Shown: positions 1 to 5,860 of the stretch, one piece after another | How the letters are laid out: the number at the start of each line of letters is the position of its first letter | How positions within the stretch are numbered: the stretch's first letter is position 1 | Assembly: GCA_002440705.1 (NCBI GenBank) | Contig: DJVA01000085.1 | Coordinates: 1-5,924, forward strand | DNA: 5,924 nt | Reading direction: 5' to 3' | Source: Flavobacteriaceae bacterium UBA6268 | GTDB lineage: Bacteria > Bacteroidota > Bacteroidia > Flavobacteriales > Flavobacteriaceae | Made by a program: the position numbers and the translations under genes | The notes under the pieces: model-generated | Told to the model about the DNA's origin: nothing | Database searches by the model: none | What the model saw: the letters and a program-made list of their open reading frames with translations, nothing else

Positions 1-111
1 TGAACAAAAAAATGAAAAAAAAAATGGAATGGGTATTGAATTTGTTATTTTTTTTTCACATACTTCAACTTGGCTAAAGCTACAAAAAAAGTTCCTTTTT
101 CGCTCTACCAA
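1..111. other. AT-rich leader before the thioesterase gene
   Basis: This stretch is very AT-rich, with a run of ten A at 15-24 and a run of nine T at 48-56. TG plus nine A (13-23) is perfectly complementary to nine T plus CA (48-58), giving an 11-bp, almost pure A/T inverted repeat with a 24-nt loop. No GC-rich stem, clear promoter box or RBS is present. The nearest -7-like string, TGAATTTG at 37-44, misses the consensus TA. Whatever gene lies upstream is outside the window. Confidence 0.5.
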
Positions 112-513
112 ATGATGAAAAAAACCAGTACGAAAATTCGGGTACGTTATGGAGAAACCGACCAAATGGGTGTGGTTTACTATGGAAATTACGCCCAATA
201 CCTTGAGCAAGGAAGAACCGAATGGCTCAGGGAATTGGGCTTTTCTTACAAATGGATGGAAGCCCACGACATTCATTTACCGGTCACCGAATTGCACATC
301 CAATACAAATTGCCTGCACGGTACGACGACCTCATTCAGGTTACCACAACGTTAAGGAATATTCCTACAGCCAAAATTGAGTTCGATTACGAGATTTTCA
401 ATGAAGAAGGCGAGTTGTTGGTAACTGCTTCGACGACTCTTGTTTTTGTGGATTCGTTGACACAAAAAATCCGTAGGGCACCCAATTATTTGTTGGAAAA
501 ACTTAAGGTCTAA
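112..513 (+). CDS. YbgC/FadM-like acyl-CoA thioesterase (4HBT hotdog fold)
   Basis: This is predicted to be a small cytoplasmic thioesterase that hydrolyses acyl-CoA or related thioesters; the actual substrate cannot be told from sequence. The 133-residue product is one hotdog domain of normal family length. The active-site segment ETDQMGVVYYGNYAQY lies at residues 15-30, and Asp17 matches the catalytic aspartate of E. coli YbgC. It is followed by the helix LEQGRTEWLREL, typical of the 4-hydroxybenzoyl-CoA thioesterase family. The frame is open back to a TTG at 70, but the 14 extra residues do not resemble the family. The tandem ATGs at 112 and 115 put the first strand (KIRVRY) at the usual distance, so 112 is chosen and 115 is equally possible. 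No Shine-Dalgarno is visible. The gene is convergent with the yigZ-like gene, and the stop codons TAA (511-513) and TAG (512-510, minus) overlap. In many bacteria YbgC belongs to the tol-pal cluster, but no such genes are seen here. Confidence 0.9.
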   Translation: MMKKTSTKIRVRYGETDQMGVVYYGNYAQYLEQGRTEWLRELGFSYKWMEAHDIHLPVTELHIQYKLPARYDDLIQVTTTLRNIPTAKIEFDYEIFNEEGELLVTASTTLVFVDSLTQKIRRAPNYLLEKLKV

Positions 514-1121
514 TCTTCCAGTTTTTGAATGTATACCTTATAGGTGTCTTCAAACAGTCCAAAAATCCTTTCTGATTCGTTTTGCCGTATGGCAATAGTA
601 ATCGTACAATTCAATTCCAATTGTTGGTGTAGAATGGTGAGGTTTTCCTCCTTAATAATTCGCATGACGGTATTCATCTCTGGGTAGTCAAACGTTAAAA
701 CAAATTCCGTATCAATCGTTCGCTCTACAATAGCAGCTTTTTCCAGAGCCATTTGTGCTGCGGTACGATAGGCCTGTATCAATCCGCCAACACCTAGTTT
801 TGTGCCCCCAAAATAGCGAACCACCACTACCAAGGTATTGGTCACTTCAAACGACTGCAATTGCCCATAAATTGGCATGCCTGCACTGTTGGAAGGCTCC
901 CCATCGTCATTGGCGCGGTAGAATTCGTACTGCTTTCCCAACTGCCAAGCATAGCACCAATGCCTTGCGTTGTGGTGTTGTTTTTTCAAGGTTTCCAGAT
1001 GTTCTTTGGCCTCCATTTCCGAAGCAACCGGTAAGGCATAGCCGTAAAACTTGCTCCCCTTTTCTTTGAAAAGGATTTCGGGGGTAGCGGCTTCAATGGT
1101 TTTGTAGGTATCTTTTTCCAT
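510..1121 (-). CDS. yigZ: YigZ/IMPACT family protein (UPF0029 + DUF1949)
   Basis: The 203-residue product is a full-length member of the YigZ/IMPACT family. Eukaryotic IMPACT regulates translation through GCN1/GCN2, while the role of the bacterial proteins is unsettled. The N-terminal UPF0029 domain spans about residues 15-130. It carries DDGEPSNSAGMP (72-83) and the family signature YFGGTKLGVGGL followed by IQAYRTAA (103-122). The C-terminal part, about 135-200, fits the ferredoxin-like DUF1949 domain. The frame is open upstream to 1181, but those 20 residues lie inside the transporter gene and are unlike the family. The ATG at 1121-1119 instead overlaps the transporter TAA stop by one base (TAATG), the pattern of translational coupling. 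It is the last gene of the ribD-transporter-yigZ cluster and ends against the convergent thioesterase gene with no room for a terminator. The family assignment is certain; the molecular function is not known from this sequence. Confidence 0.92.
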   Translation of the reverse strand: MEKDTYKTIEAATPEILFKEKGSKFYGYALPVASEMEAKEHLETLKKQHHNARHWCYAWQLGKQYEFYRANDDGEPSNSAGMPIYGQLQSFEVTNTLVVVVRYFGGTKLGVGGLIQAYRTAAQMALEKAAIVERTIDTEFVLTFDYPEMNTVMRIIKEENLTILHQQLELNCTITIAIRQNESERIFGLFEDTYKVYIQKLED

Positions 1122-1993
1122 TAATTTCGAGCAATGGCGACTAATGCAATGCTGGCGATAGCCAGGCCTATCCCAATCCAATTTTTCCGCAGTAATTTTT
1201 CGTGAAACAGAACAATGCCGGCAACGGTTGATAGCATCACAATACCAACATTGTTGACCGTAAAGATACCGGAACTTTCCAATACATTGCTTTTAAGTGC
1301 CTTTAGCAGGAAATAGACTGAAAAATAATTGGGAATTCCTAAAAAAAGACCACCCAATACGTTTTTCCATTGAAACTGGAATGATCCCCTCAAGACCAAG
1401 ATTGCGAGGATAAAAAGACCTACACTGGCAGCAGCAAAAAACAATGTGGCAGAAAATAATGGCATCTCTGAAGCTGAAAGGAATCGATTTTCAAGGTATT
1501 TTAGCGAGGTGTCGATGATACCGCTACCCAAAAAAACCAATCCGGGATAGAGGATGTTTTTTCGGTCTATGGGGACGCCGACACGCGACTTTACCGAGGT
1601 AAGGTAAACTGCCAAAAGGGCCAGAAGGATCCCAAAAAATTTGAAAATACCCAAATGTTCGCTGTAATAGAGTAATCCGAAAAGAATGGGGATAACCACG
1701 CTCATTTTGGTTGCTACCGAGACTACCGAAAGACCGCTTTTTTGAGTGGTCCATGCCATCAAGTTAAAAATGCCAATGAAGAAAGCACCTAATGCCAATG
1801 CGTAGAAAAACCAGGGTTGACTTGGGATTTTTGTAAATTCCAAGTGCTGATTATTCATCAAAAGACCACAACAACACGCCACTAAATAATTGACAACGAT
1901 GGCATGAAGTGTAGCAATTTTAAAACGATCGAAAAGCTTGAACACTATAAAAATAAGTGTTGAAGATGCTATGGAAAGAATAAGTGCTATCAA
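1121..1993 (-). CDS. EamA/DMT-superfamily transporter, 10 TM
   Basis: This is an inner-membrane permease of the drug/metabolite transporter superfamily. The 290-residue product shows ten hydrophobic segments at about residues 1-21, 28-46, 59-81, 88-109, 113-134, 147-167, 177-201, 213-234, 241-265 and 272-289. They fall into two five-helix halves, as in tandem EamA domains. The second half ends with the typical VLFHEKLLRKNWIGIGLAIASIALV pattern (261-285, written here in part: VLFHEKLL then NWIGIGLAIA). There is no ATG before residue 46, so translation must begin at a non-ATG codon. TTG at 1993-1991 overlaps the ribD stop as TTGA, which gives a first helix beginning at residue 1. A run of three cysteines sits at 40-42. 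Substrate cannot be read from sequence. The tight coupling to ribD makes a flavin or flavin precursor one possibility, since the riboflavin transporter RibN is also a DMT protein, but general amino acid or metabolite export is equally compatible. Confidence 0.88.
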   Translation of the reverse strand: MIALILSIASSTLIFIVFKLFDRFKIATLHAIVVNYLVACCCGLLMNNQHLEFTKIPSQPWFFYALALGAFFIGIFNLMAWTTQKSGLSVVSVATKMSVVIPILFGLLYYSEHLGIFKFFGILLALLAVYLTSVKSRVGVPIDRKNILYPGLVFLGSGIIDTSLKYLENRFLSASEMPLFSATLFFAAASVGLFILAILVLRGSFQFQWKNVLGGLFLGIPNYFSVYFLLKALKSNVLESSGIFTVNNVGIVMLSTVAGIVLFHEKLLRKNWIGIGLAIASIALVAIARN

Positions 1994-3033
1994 AGTTCAG
2001 GATTTGAATAATGTAAAAGTACATCGGTTGCAATTTCGGTTTTGGATTCCAATGTTCCCTTTAACTTTGGAGCTTTGATGCCTGCATCAAATGTTGTTGT
2101 ACCTTCAAAAACAAAAGCTTCGTCCCATAGATTTGCATCAATAAACGATTGCAGGGTCTTAGATCCACCTTCCACAATGAGGCTCTGCAAATGGTATTTC
2201 AATAAAATGGCACAGATCGTTCCTGGGAGATTTTTTCCAAAATCGACCGTTTCGTAAATCAATCCTTCCCTTTCGGCACTTTTAATTTGGGTAAGGACGA
2301 TGGTCTTTGCATTTTGGTCGAATACTTTTGATGTTGGCGGAATCCTTAATTGCTGGTCCAAAACGATCCGTACCGGCGAATTCCCTTCCCAATCCCTAGT
2401 GGTCAAACTGGGATTGTCCTTTAAAACGGTTTCGGTCCCTACCAAGATGGCCTGCTCTTCTGCTCTCATTTTATGGGTCCATTGTCTTGAATAGCTGTTG
2501 GAAATCCAAACGGGATTCCTGTCTTCTTTCCCAAGGGGTGCAACAAATCCCCGTCGGGTCTGTGCCCATTTTAGGAAGATGTAAGGCCTGTTTTTTTGAT
2601 GGAATGCAAAAAACCTTTTATTTAAAAAATCGCAAGCTGCACCTAATATCCCAACGTCCACCTTCACCCCCGCGTCCCTTAATTTTTGAATGCCCCTACC
2701 CGCTACCAACAGATTTGGGTCCTTACTGCCTATCACTACCTGTGGAATTTTCATTTCAATGATTAAATCGGCACAAGGAGGGGTTTTGCCAAAGTGGCTG
2801 CAAGGCTCCAAGTTCACATAGAGGGTGGCTTGCCGTAATAAGGTTTTGTCCTTAACACTACGAATAGCGTTCACTTCAGCATGCGGCTTTCCTGGCCAGT
2901 CGTGCCAACCTTCACCAATAATACTGTTTTCATGAACAATGACACATCCTACCAAGGGGTTGGGGTAGGTGGTCCCCAGACCATTTTTGGCCAATTGGAT
3001 ACAGCGTTCCATGTATTTTTGATGTATCTTCAC
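1990..3033 (-). CDS. ribD: Bifunctional riboflavin biosynthesis protein RibD (deaminase/reductase)
   Basis: RibD deaminates 2,5-diamino-6-ribosylamino-4(3H)-pyrimidinone 5'-phosphate and then reduces the ribose side chain with NADPH, the second and third steps from GTP to riboflavin. With the GTG start the product has 347 residues, a normal length. The deaminase domain (about 1-145) contains TTYPNPLVGCVIV, the zinc/catalytic motif HAEVNAI (His51, Glu53) and PCSHFGKTPPC (zinc ligands Cys78 and Cys87). The reductase domain (about 150-347) contains LKWAQT (154-159), VGTETVLKDNPSLTTR (198-213) and VEGGSKTL (from 287). One oddity is TRRG at 159-162 where the family usually has (S/T)xDG, so the conserved Asp is Arg. 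GTG at 3033 is chosen because VKIHQKYMERCIQLAKNGLG aligns with the usual N-terminus. In-frame TTG (3042) and ATG (3066) are alternatives, the latter overlapping the divergent GNAT start. It is first in a cluster with the EamA and YigZ genes. Confidence 0.95.
   Translation of the reverse strand: MKIHQKYMERCIQLAKNGLGTTYPNPLVGCVIVHENSIIGEGWHDWPGKPHAEVNAIRSVKDKTLLRQATLYVNLEPCSHFGKTPPCADLIIEMKIPQVVIGSKDPNLLVAGRGIQKLRDAGVKVDVGILGAACDFLNKRFFAFHQKNRPYIFLKWAQTRRGFVAPLGKEDRNPVWISNSYSRQWTHKMRAEEQAILVGTETVLKDNPSLTTRDWEGNSPVRIVLDQQLRIPPTSKVFDQNAKTIVLTQIKSAEREGLIYETVDFGKNLPGTICAILLKYHLQSLIVEGGSKTLQSFIDANLWDEAFVFEGTTTFDAGIKAPKLKGTLESKTEIATDVLLHYSNPEL
2995..3021 (+). promoter_or_regulatory. Candidate Bacteroidetes-type promoter for the GNAT-prmC-LOG cluster
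   Basis: TATTTTTG at 3014-3021 matches the Bacteroidetes -7 consensus TAnnTTTG exactly. A TTG at 2995-2997 sits 16 nt upstream, slightly closer than the usual -33 spacing. A start of transcription near 3028 would give a leader of about 37 nt before the ATG at 3065. The element lies inside the 5' end of ribD, as it must with only 31 bp between the divergent genes. Such short AT motifs occur often by chance in AT-rich DNA. Confidence 0.35.
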
Positions 3034-3039
3034 AGGGAT

Positions 3040-3047
3040 CAAAAGTA
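3040..3047 (-). promoter_or_regulatory. Possible -7 box for ribD
   Basis: On the minus strand TACTTTTG (3047-3040) fits TAnnTTTG, but it ends only 6 nt before the GTG start and has no TTG at the proper upstream distance. If real, the transcript would be essentially leaderless. It could equally be a chance match, with ribD transcribed from further inside the GNAT gene. Confidence 0.2.
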
Positions 3048-3064
3048 CGAGGAAATCGCCAAAC

Positions 3065-3550
3065 ATGAACAGTCCTGTTATTAGATCCATTCAAACTGAT
3101 GACAATCCTTTTGTCGCAAAGATCATCCGGAAGGTTCTGGAAGACTTTGGTGTCCCCAAAATAGGTACGGCCTATGCCGATATTTCGCTAGACCGCATGT
3201 ACGAAACCTATCAGGCTCCCAGTTCTGCTTATTATGTTTTGGAGGAGCGCGGGGTTATTATCGGTGGGGGAGGTGTCGCCCCATTGGCTAACTATGAGGG
3301 CCCAGTGTGTGAACTTCAAAAAATGTATTTCCTTCCAGAAGCCAGGGGGCGAGGATTGGGCACACAAATGATCGATATATGCCTCAAAAAAGCGCAATCG
3401 CTTGGATTTGAGAAATGCTATTTGGAAACAATGTCTTACATGGAAGCAGCGCAAAAACTCTACAAGAAATACGGGTTTCAATACCTTGATGGCCCTATGG
3501 GGGATACGGGACACCACGCCTGTGGGGTACACATGATTTTAGAAATTTAG
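3065..3550 (+). CDS. GNAT family N-acetyltransferase
   Basis: The 161-residue product is a complete single-domain GNAT acetyltransferase, transferring acetyl from acetyl-CoA to an unidentified amine. The N-terminus (PVIRSIQTDDNPFVAKIIRK) is the usual beta1-alpha1 unit. The acetyl-CoA pyrophosphate loop is ARGRGLGTQM at residues 93-102, preceded by the beta4 strand CELQKMYFLPEA. The C-terminal part has CYLETM (118-123) followed by AAQKLYKKYGF (128-138), the standard motif B arrangement. The final HHACGVHMILEI suits a small-molecule acetyltransferase, but no substrate can be named. The ATG at 3065 is the only good start, with a weak GAGG 12 nt upstream. It diverges from ribD and lies 3 bp before prmC, so it is probably the first gene of that transcript. 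Confidence 0.9.
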   Translation: MNSPVIRSIQTDDNPFVAKIIRKVLEDFGVPKIGTAYADISLDRMYETYQAPSSAYYVLEERGVIIGGGGVAPLANYEGPVCELQKMYFLPEARGRGLGTQMIDICLKKAQSLGFEKCYLETMSYMEAAQKLYKKYGFQYLDGPMGDTGHHACGVHMILEI

Positions 3551-3553
3551 GAT

Positions 3554-4408
3554 ATGACACTGAAGGAAATCAAAGATCGTTTTCAAACGGAACTGAAGCT
3601 GCTTTTCCCCCGCGAGGAAATCGATACTTTTTTCTTTTGGATCATTGAAAAGGAATTTGGCTATTCAAAATCCCAAACCCTTGCCCATAGCAACGAAACG
3701 ATTAGTATGGGCGAAAGCATCATGATTCATGGGTGTTTGAACCGTCTAAAAAAATCCGAACCCATACAATACATTTTGGGCGAGGCCCAATTTTGTGGGC
3801 TCCAGTTCAAAGTAACCAAAGCGACGCTCATTCCGCGCCCGGAAACAGAAGAATTGGTCAATTGGATTGCGACCGATCTGAAAAAAGGCCCTTCTACCTC
3901 TCTAGATTTGTTGGACCTAGGAACGGGTACAGGCTGTATTGCCATTAGTTTGGCCAAACAATTTTCCACTGTCAAAGTAACTGCGATGGATGTTTCCTTA
4001 AAGGCTCTGGAAATTGCGAAGGAGAATACTAATTTTCATAAAGTTTCGGTAGATTTTATACTTCAGGACTTGTTAAAGACCGAGGGGCTTCCAAAAAAAT
4101 TCGACCTCATGGTATCCAACCCGCCCTACGTGCGGAAATCCGAAGCCAGACTCATGAACGAGAACGTTTTGAAATACGAGCCTAAAGAGGCCTTGTTTGT
4201 TGACGACACCGAACCGTTTGTTTTCTACCTTAGGATTGCCCAATTGGCAAAAAGCCATTTAAAACCTCAGGGGGTGGTTTACTTCGAAATAAATGAGTAT
4301 CTTAGTAAGGAACTAATCCAAGCCCTTGAAAAAGAAGGTCTTAAAATTCTTGAATTGCGTCAAGATTTTTTTGGAAAAGACCGAATGCTGAAATGCCGGC
4401 CCCAATGA
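3554..4408 (+). CDS. prmC: Peptide chain release factor N5-glutamine methyltransferase PrmC
   Basis: PrmC (HemK) methylates the glutamine of the GGQ motif in release factors RF1 and RF2 using S-adenosylmethionine, raising termination efficiency in the cytoplasm. The 284-residue product is full length. A helical N-terminal substrate-recognition domain (about 1-80) ends with PIQYILGEAQF. TLIPRPETEELV (91-102) is the family hallmark. The SAM-binding motif I is DLLDLGTGTGCIAISLA (118-134). NPPY (189-192), the catalytic motif holding the target glutamine, is intact, with the flanking YEPKEALF (208-215). The C-terminus GKDRMLKCR matches the usual ending. The ATG at 3554 follows the GNAT stop by 3 bp, and the TGA stop forms an ATGA overlap with the next gene, so it is probably co-translated with both. 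Its release factor substrate gene is not in the window. Confidence 0.96.
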   Translation: MTLKEIKDRFQTELKLLFPREEIDTFFFWIIEKEFGYSKSQTLAHSNETISMGESIMIHGCLNRLKKSEPIQYILGEAQFCGLQFKVTKATLIPRPETEELVNWIATDLKKGPSTSLDLLDLGTGTGCIAISLAKQFSTVKVTAMDVSLKALEIAKENTNFHKVSVDFILQDLLKTEGLPKKFDLMVSNPPYVRKSEARLMNENVLKYEPKEALFVDDTEPFVFYLRIAQLAKSHLKPQGVVYFEINEYLSKELIQALEKEGLKILELRQDFFGKDRMLKCRPQ

Positions 4409-4995
4409 ATCAACTCGAAAAAATATGTGTGTTTTGTGGAAGCAGTGAAGGCAATGATTTAGCCATTACCCAAATGGCGCAGCATTTGGGAAAAACCTTA
4501 TCCGAACAGAAAATTACTTTGGTCTACGGCGCTGCCAAAATAGGCGTCATGGGAGTTTTGGCCGCTTCGGTTTTGGAACACCATGGGCAGGTTGTTGGGA
4601 TCATCCCTGGATTTTTAAAAAAGAAAGAAGTAGTCCACCTAGGGCTTTCACAGCTAATTACTACCGAGAACATGCACGAACGGAAATTGCGTATGCAGCA
4701 GGAAAGCGATGGCTTTATTGCTCTCCCAGGTGGGATGGGTACGCTGGAGGAGCTTTTCGAAATCCTTACCTGGTTGCAATTGGGATTGCATAACAAACCC
4801 GTGGGCATTCTCAATGTGAACCATTTTTTTGATGACCTATTGCAAATGATGGAAAACATGGTGCGCAAGGGATTCCTGAGTATCGAAAACTACGAACTTT
4901 TGCTGGTATCAGACTCCATTGATGCGTTATTGGAAAAAATGCGGGAATTTCGATCTCCCAGAATTCCCAAATGGCTTAGCCCCGAAAGGGCCTAG
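4405..4995 (+). CDS. LOG family protein (TIGR00730), nucleoside 5'-monophosphate phosphoribohydrolase
   Basis: LOG-family enzymes cleave the N-glycosidic bond of nucleoside monophosphates. Plant and some bacterial members release free cytokinins, while many bacterial ones act on AMP or related nucleotides. Older annotation calls them lysine decarboxylases, which is wrong for this family. The 196-residue product has a Rossmann fold with VFCGSSEG (9-16), the phosphate-binding region YGAAKIGVMG (41-50), MHERK (90-94) and the diagnostic PGGMGTLEE (108-116). The Arg of MHERK and the last Glu of PGGMGTLEE match the catalytic pair known in the family. An in-frame ATG at 4393 would add MPAP, but the ATG at 4405 overlaps the prmC stop as ATGA and gives the normal length, so it is preferred. 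In YGAAKIG the usual GGG is replaced by GAA, a variant I associate with Bacteroidetes. The true substrate is unknown. Confidence 0.92.
   Translation: MNQLEKICVFCGSSEGNDLAITQMAQHLGKTLSEQKITLVYGAAKIGVMGVLAASVLEHHGQVVGIIPGFLKKKEVVHLGLSQLITTENMHERKLRMQQESDGFIALPGGMGTLEELFEILTWLQLGLHNKPVGILNVNHFFDDLLQMMENMVRKGFLSIENYELLLVSDSIDALLEKMREFRSPRIPKWLSPERA
4976..4995 (+). other. Hairpin with GAAA loop at the LOG gene stop codon
   Basis: CCC (4981-4983) and GGG (4988-4990) close a GAAA tetraloop. After a C-C mismatch, bases 4976-4979 pair with 4992-4995, including one T-G wobble. The stop codon TAG lies in the right arm. A run of seven T follows at 5012-5018, but 16 nt beyond the stem, too far for a standard intrinsic terminator. 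It may act as a weak terminator or a 3'-end stabiliser; no better terminator is visible for this cluster. Confidence 0.25.
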
Positions 4996-5023
4996 CAGTC
5001 AAATTATTAACTTTTTTTCCTAG

Positions 5024-5055
5024 TTTTCAACAATATACAATCGTAGGCTATTTTT
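5024..5055 (+). repeat. Promoter-module repeat, copy 1 (before aqpZ)
   Basis: Aligned without gaps to 5852-5883, 25 of 32 bases agree. Two blocks are identical, ACAATATACA (5030-5039) and CTATTTTT (5048-5055), with the same 8-nt spacing in both copies. The 18 identical block bases sit where the spacer and -7 element of the aqpZ promoter are expected, so the repeat is probably a shared promoter architecture, not a mobile repeat. Confidence 0.5.
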
Positions 5056-5056
5056 G
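5025..5056 (+). promoter_or_regulatory. Candidate aqpZ promoter
   Basis: TATTTTTG at 5049-5056 is an exact TAnnTTTG -7 box. TTTC at 5025-5028, one base from TTTG, lies 20 nt upstream, a normal -33 spacing. The predicted start near 5063 leaves about 29 nt before the aqpZ ATG. The module from 5024 to 5055 recurs in diverged form at 5852-5883, which supports its being functional. The palindrome at 5054-5080 overlaps its downstream edge. Confidence 0.5.
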
Positions 5057-5080
5057 GTTAATTTTAATTCCATTAACCAA
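5054..5080. promoter_or_regulatory. Perfect 9-bp inverted repeat, candidate operator for aqpZ
   Basis: TTGGTTAAT (5054-5062) and ATTAACCAA (5072-5080) are perfect reverse complements separated by 9 nt, centred on 5067. The left arm overlaps the last three bases of the -7 box, the centre is near the predicted transcription start, and the right arm ends 11 nt before the aqpZ ATG. That placement fits a repressor operator. A 9-bp RNA hairpin hindering ribosome access is the alternative, if transcription starts upstream of the left arm. The responsible regulator is not in the window. Confidence 0.45.
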
Positions 5081-5091
5081 TACAATTCAAT

Positions 5092-5793
5092 ATGAACGCA
5101 ACAAAAAAATATGTAGCGGAAGGTTTGGGAACCTTCGCACTGGTGTTGTTTGGCTGTGGTGCAGCAACCATTGCAGGAATTTCTTCAACAGGCCCCTCTG
5201 GGATTGGCCTTCTAGGAATTGCTTTTGCATTTGGTCTGGCAGTTGTGGCCATGGCCTATACCATTGGACCGATTTCAGGATGCCACATCAACCCAGCAAT
5301 TTCAATCGCCATGCGGGCCGCAGGAAAATTATCGACAAAAGATCTTGTTGGGTATGTCATTGCCCAATGCATCGGCGGTATTGCCGCAGCTGGAGTATTG
5401 TATGTTTTATTGAAGGGTTCCTCTGGATTCGTAATGCCCGAATGGGGCCTTGGAAGCAACGGATGGGGAGAAGGCTATTTAGGCGAATATTCCATGCAAG
5501 CTGCTTTCATTGCTGAATTTGTGTTTACATTTTTGTTTTTAATGGTGATTTTTGGGACAACCGCTAAAAATGCCGCACCACAAATGGCTGGATTGGCCAT
5601 TGGAATTACACTGGTGTTAATCCACCTTGTGGTCATACCTATTACGGGAACCTCCGTAAATCCTGCCCGAAGTTTGGGCCCCGCTCTATTTGCAGGAGGG
5701 ATGGCTCTGCAACAGCTGTGGTTGTTTTTTGTGGCTCCAATCGCAGGGGGACTTTTTGCTGCATTGGTTCGAAAAGTTTTTTTGGAGGACTGA
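5092..5793 (+). CDS. aqpZ: Aquaporin Z (MIP family water channel)
   Basis: AqpZ is an inner-membrane tetrameric water channel. The 233-residue product is close to E. coli AqpZ in length and sequence. It has six membrane helices and both NPA half-helices: GCHINPA with NPA at 67-69, and GTSVNPARS with NPA at 190-192. The selectivity-filter residues correspond to the water-selective type: Phe47, His178 (in LVLIHLV), Thr187 and Arg193. This argues against a glycerol facilitator, which would have a small residue at the His position. The segment GYVIAQCIGGIAAAGVLY and the extracellular loop with GSNGWGEG (121-128) are also AqpZ-like. A Cys at 64 replaces the usual Gly before HxNPA. The ATG at 5092 follows an AT-rich leader without a Shine-Dalgarno. 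The gene stands alone between its own promoter candidate and a strong terminator, so it is probably monocistronic, possibly under control of the palindrome just upstream. Confidence 0.96.
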   Translation: MNATKKYVAEGLGTFALVLFGCGAATIAGISSTGPSGIGLLGIAFAFGLAVVAMAYTIGPISGCHINPAISIAMRAAGKLSTKDLVGYVIAQCIGGIAAAGVLYVLLKGSSGFVMPEWGLGSNGWGEGYLGEYSMQAAFIAEFVFTFLFLMVIFGTTAKNAAPQMAGLAIGITLVLIHLVVIPITGTSVNPARSLGPALFAGGMALQQLWLFFVAPIAGGLFAALVRKVFLED

Positions 5794-5814
5794 TCTAGTT
5801 TTTAATAAATTGTT

Positions 5815-5853
5815 AACAAAAGGGCTTCTAAATTGAAGTCCTTTTGTTTTTTT
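5815..5853 (+). terminator. Rho-independent terminator after aqpZ
   Basis: AACAAAAGG (5815-5823) pairs perfectly with CCTTTTGTT (5840-5848). The stem continues with a G-T wobble (5824/5839) and CTTC against GAAG (5825-5828/5835-5838), making 14 bp around a 6-nt loop. Seven T (5847-5853) follow. It begins 21 bp after the aqpZ stop. The A-run on the left arm means it could also work for a transcript arriving from the right. Confidence 0.85.
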
Positions 5854-5860
5854 ATCCACA
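5852..5860 (+). promoter_or_regulatory. Perfect DnaA-box consensus (TTATCCACA)
   Basis: The nine bases match the strong E. coli R1-type DnaA box exactly, and AT-rich DNA follows to the window end. Only one perfect copy is visible. The aligned bases in copy 1 of the module (TTTTCAACA, 5024-5032) differ at two positions. The first two T also belong to the terminator T-run. A single box is weak evidence for an origin, and a role in DnaA-responsive transcription or chance is equally possible. Confidence 0.3.

Noticed and set aside
37..44. TGAATTTG as a -7 promoter box for the thioesterase gene
   Set aside because: It lacks the conserved A of the TA dinucleotide, and no TTG lies at a suitable upstream distance.
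13..58. 11-bp A/T inverted repeat formed by the A-run and T-run
   Set aside because: It is homopolymer complementarity with no GC pairs and a 24-nt loop, so a real terminator or operator is not supported.
12..77. A 21-codon ATG frame with a lysine-rich, hydrophobic product before the thioesterase gene
   Set aside because: Poly-A and poly-T tracts alone create Lys and Phe/Leu codons; it overlaps nothing functional that I can support.
70..111. TTG at 70 as the start of the thioesterase gene
   Set aside because: The 14 added residues do not resemble the hotdog family N-terminus, and tandem ATGs at 112 and 115 give the standard length.
755..1069. 104-codon plus-strand frame inside the yigZ-like gene
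   Set aside because: It is antisense to the conserved UPF0029 signature and gives no recognisable protein.
1122..1181. Upstream extension of the YigZ protein by 20 residues
   Set aside because: The extension lies in the transporter coding sequence and is unlike the family; the TAATG overlap gives a better start.
3188..3532. 114-codon minus-strand frame inside the GNAT gene
   Set aside because: It is fully antisense to a well-recognised acetyltransferase and its product shows no domain or sensible composition.
4524..4868. 114-codon minus-strand frame inside the LOG gene
   Set aside because: It is antisense to conserved LOG motifs; the product is Cys/Ser/Pro-rich shadow sequence without recognisable features.
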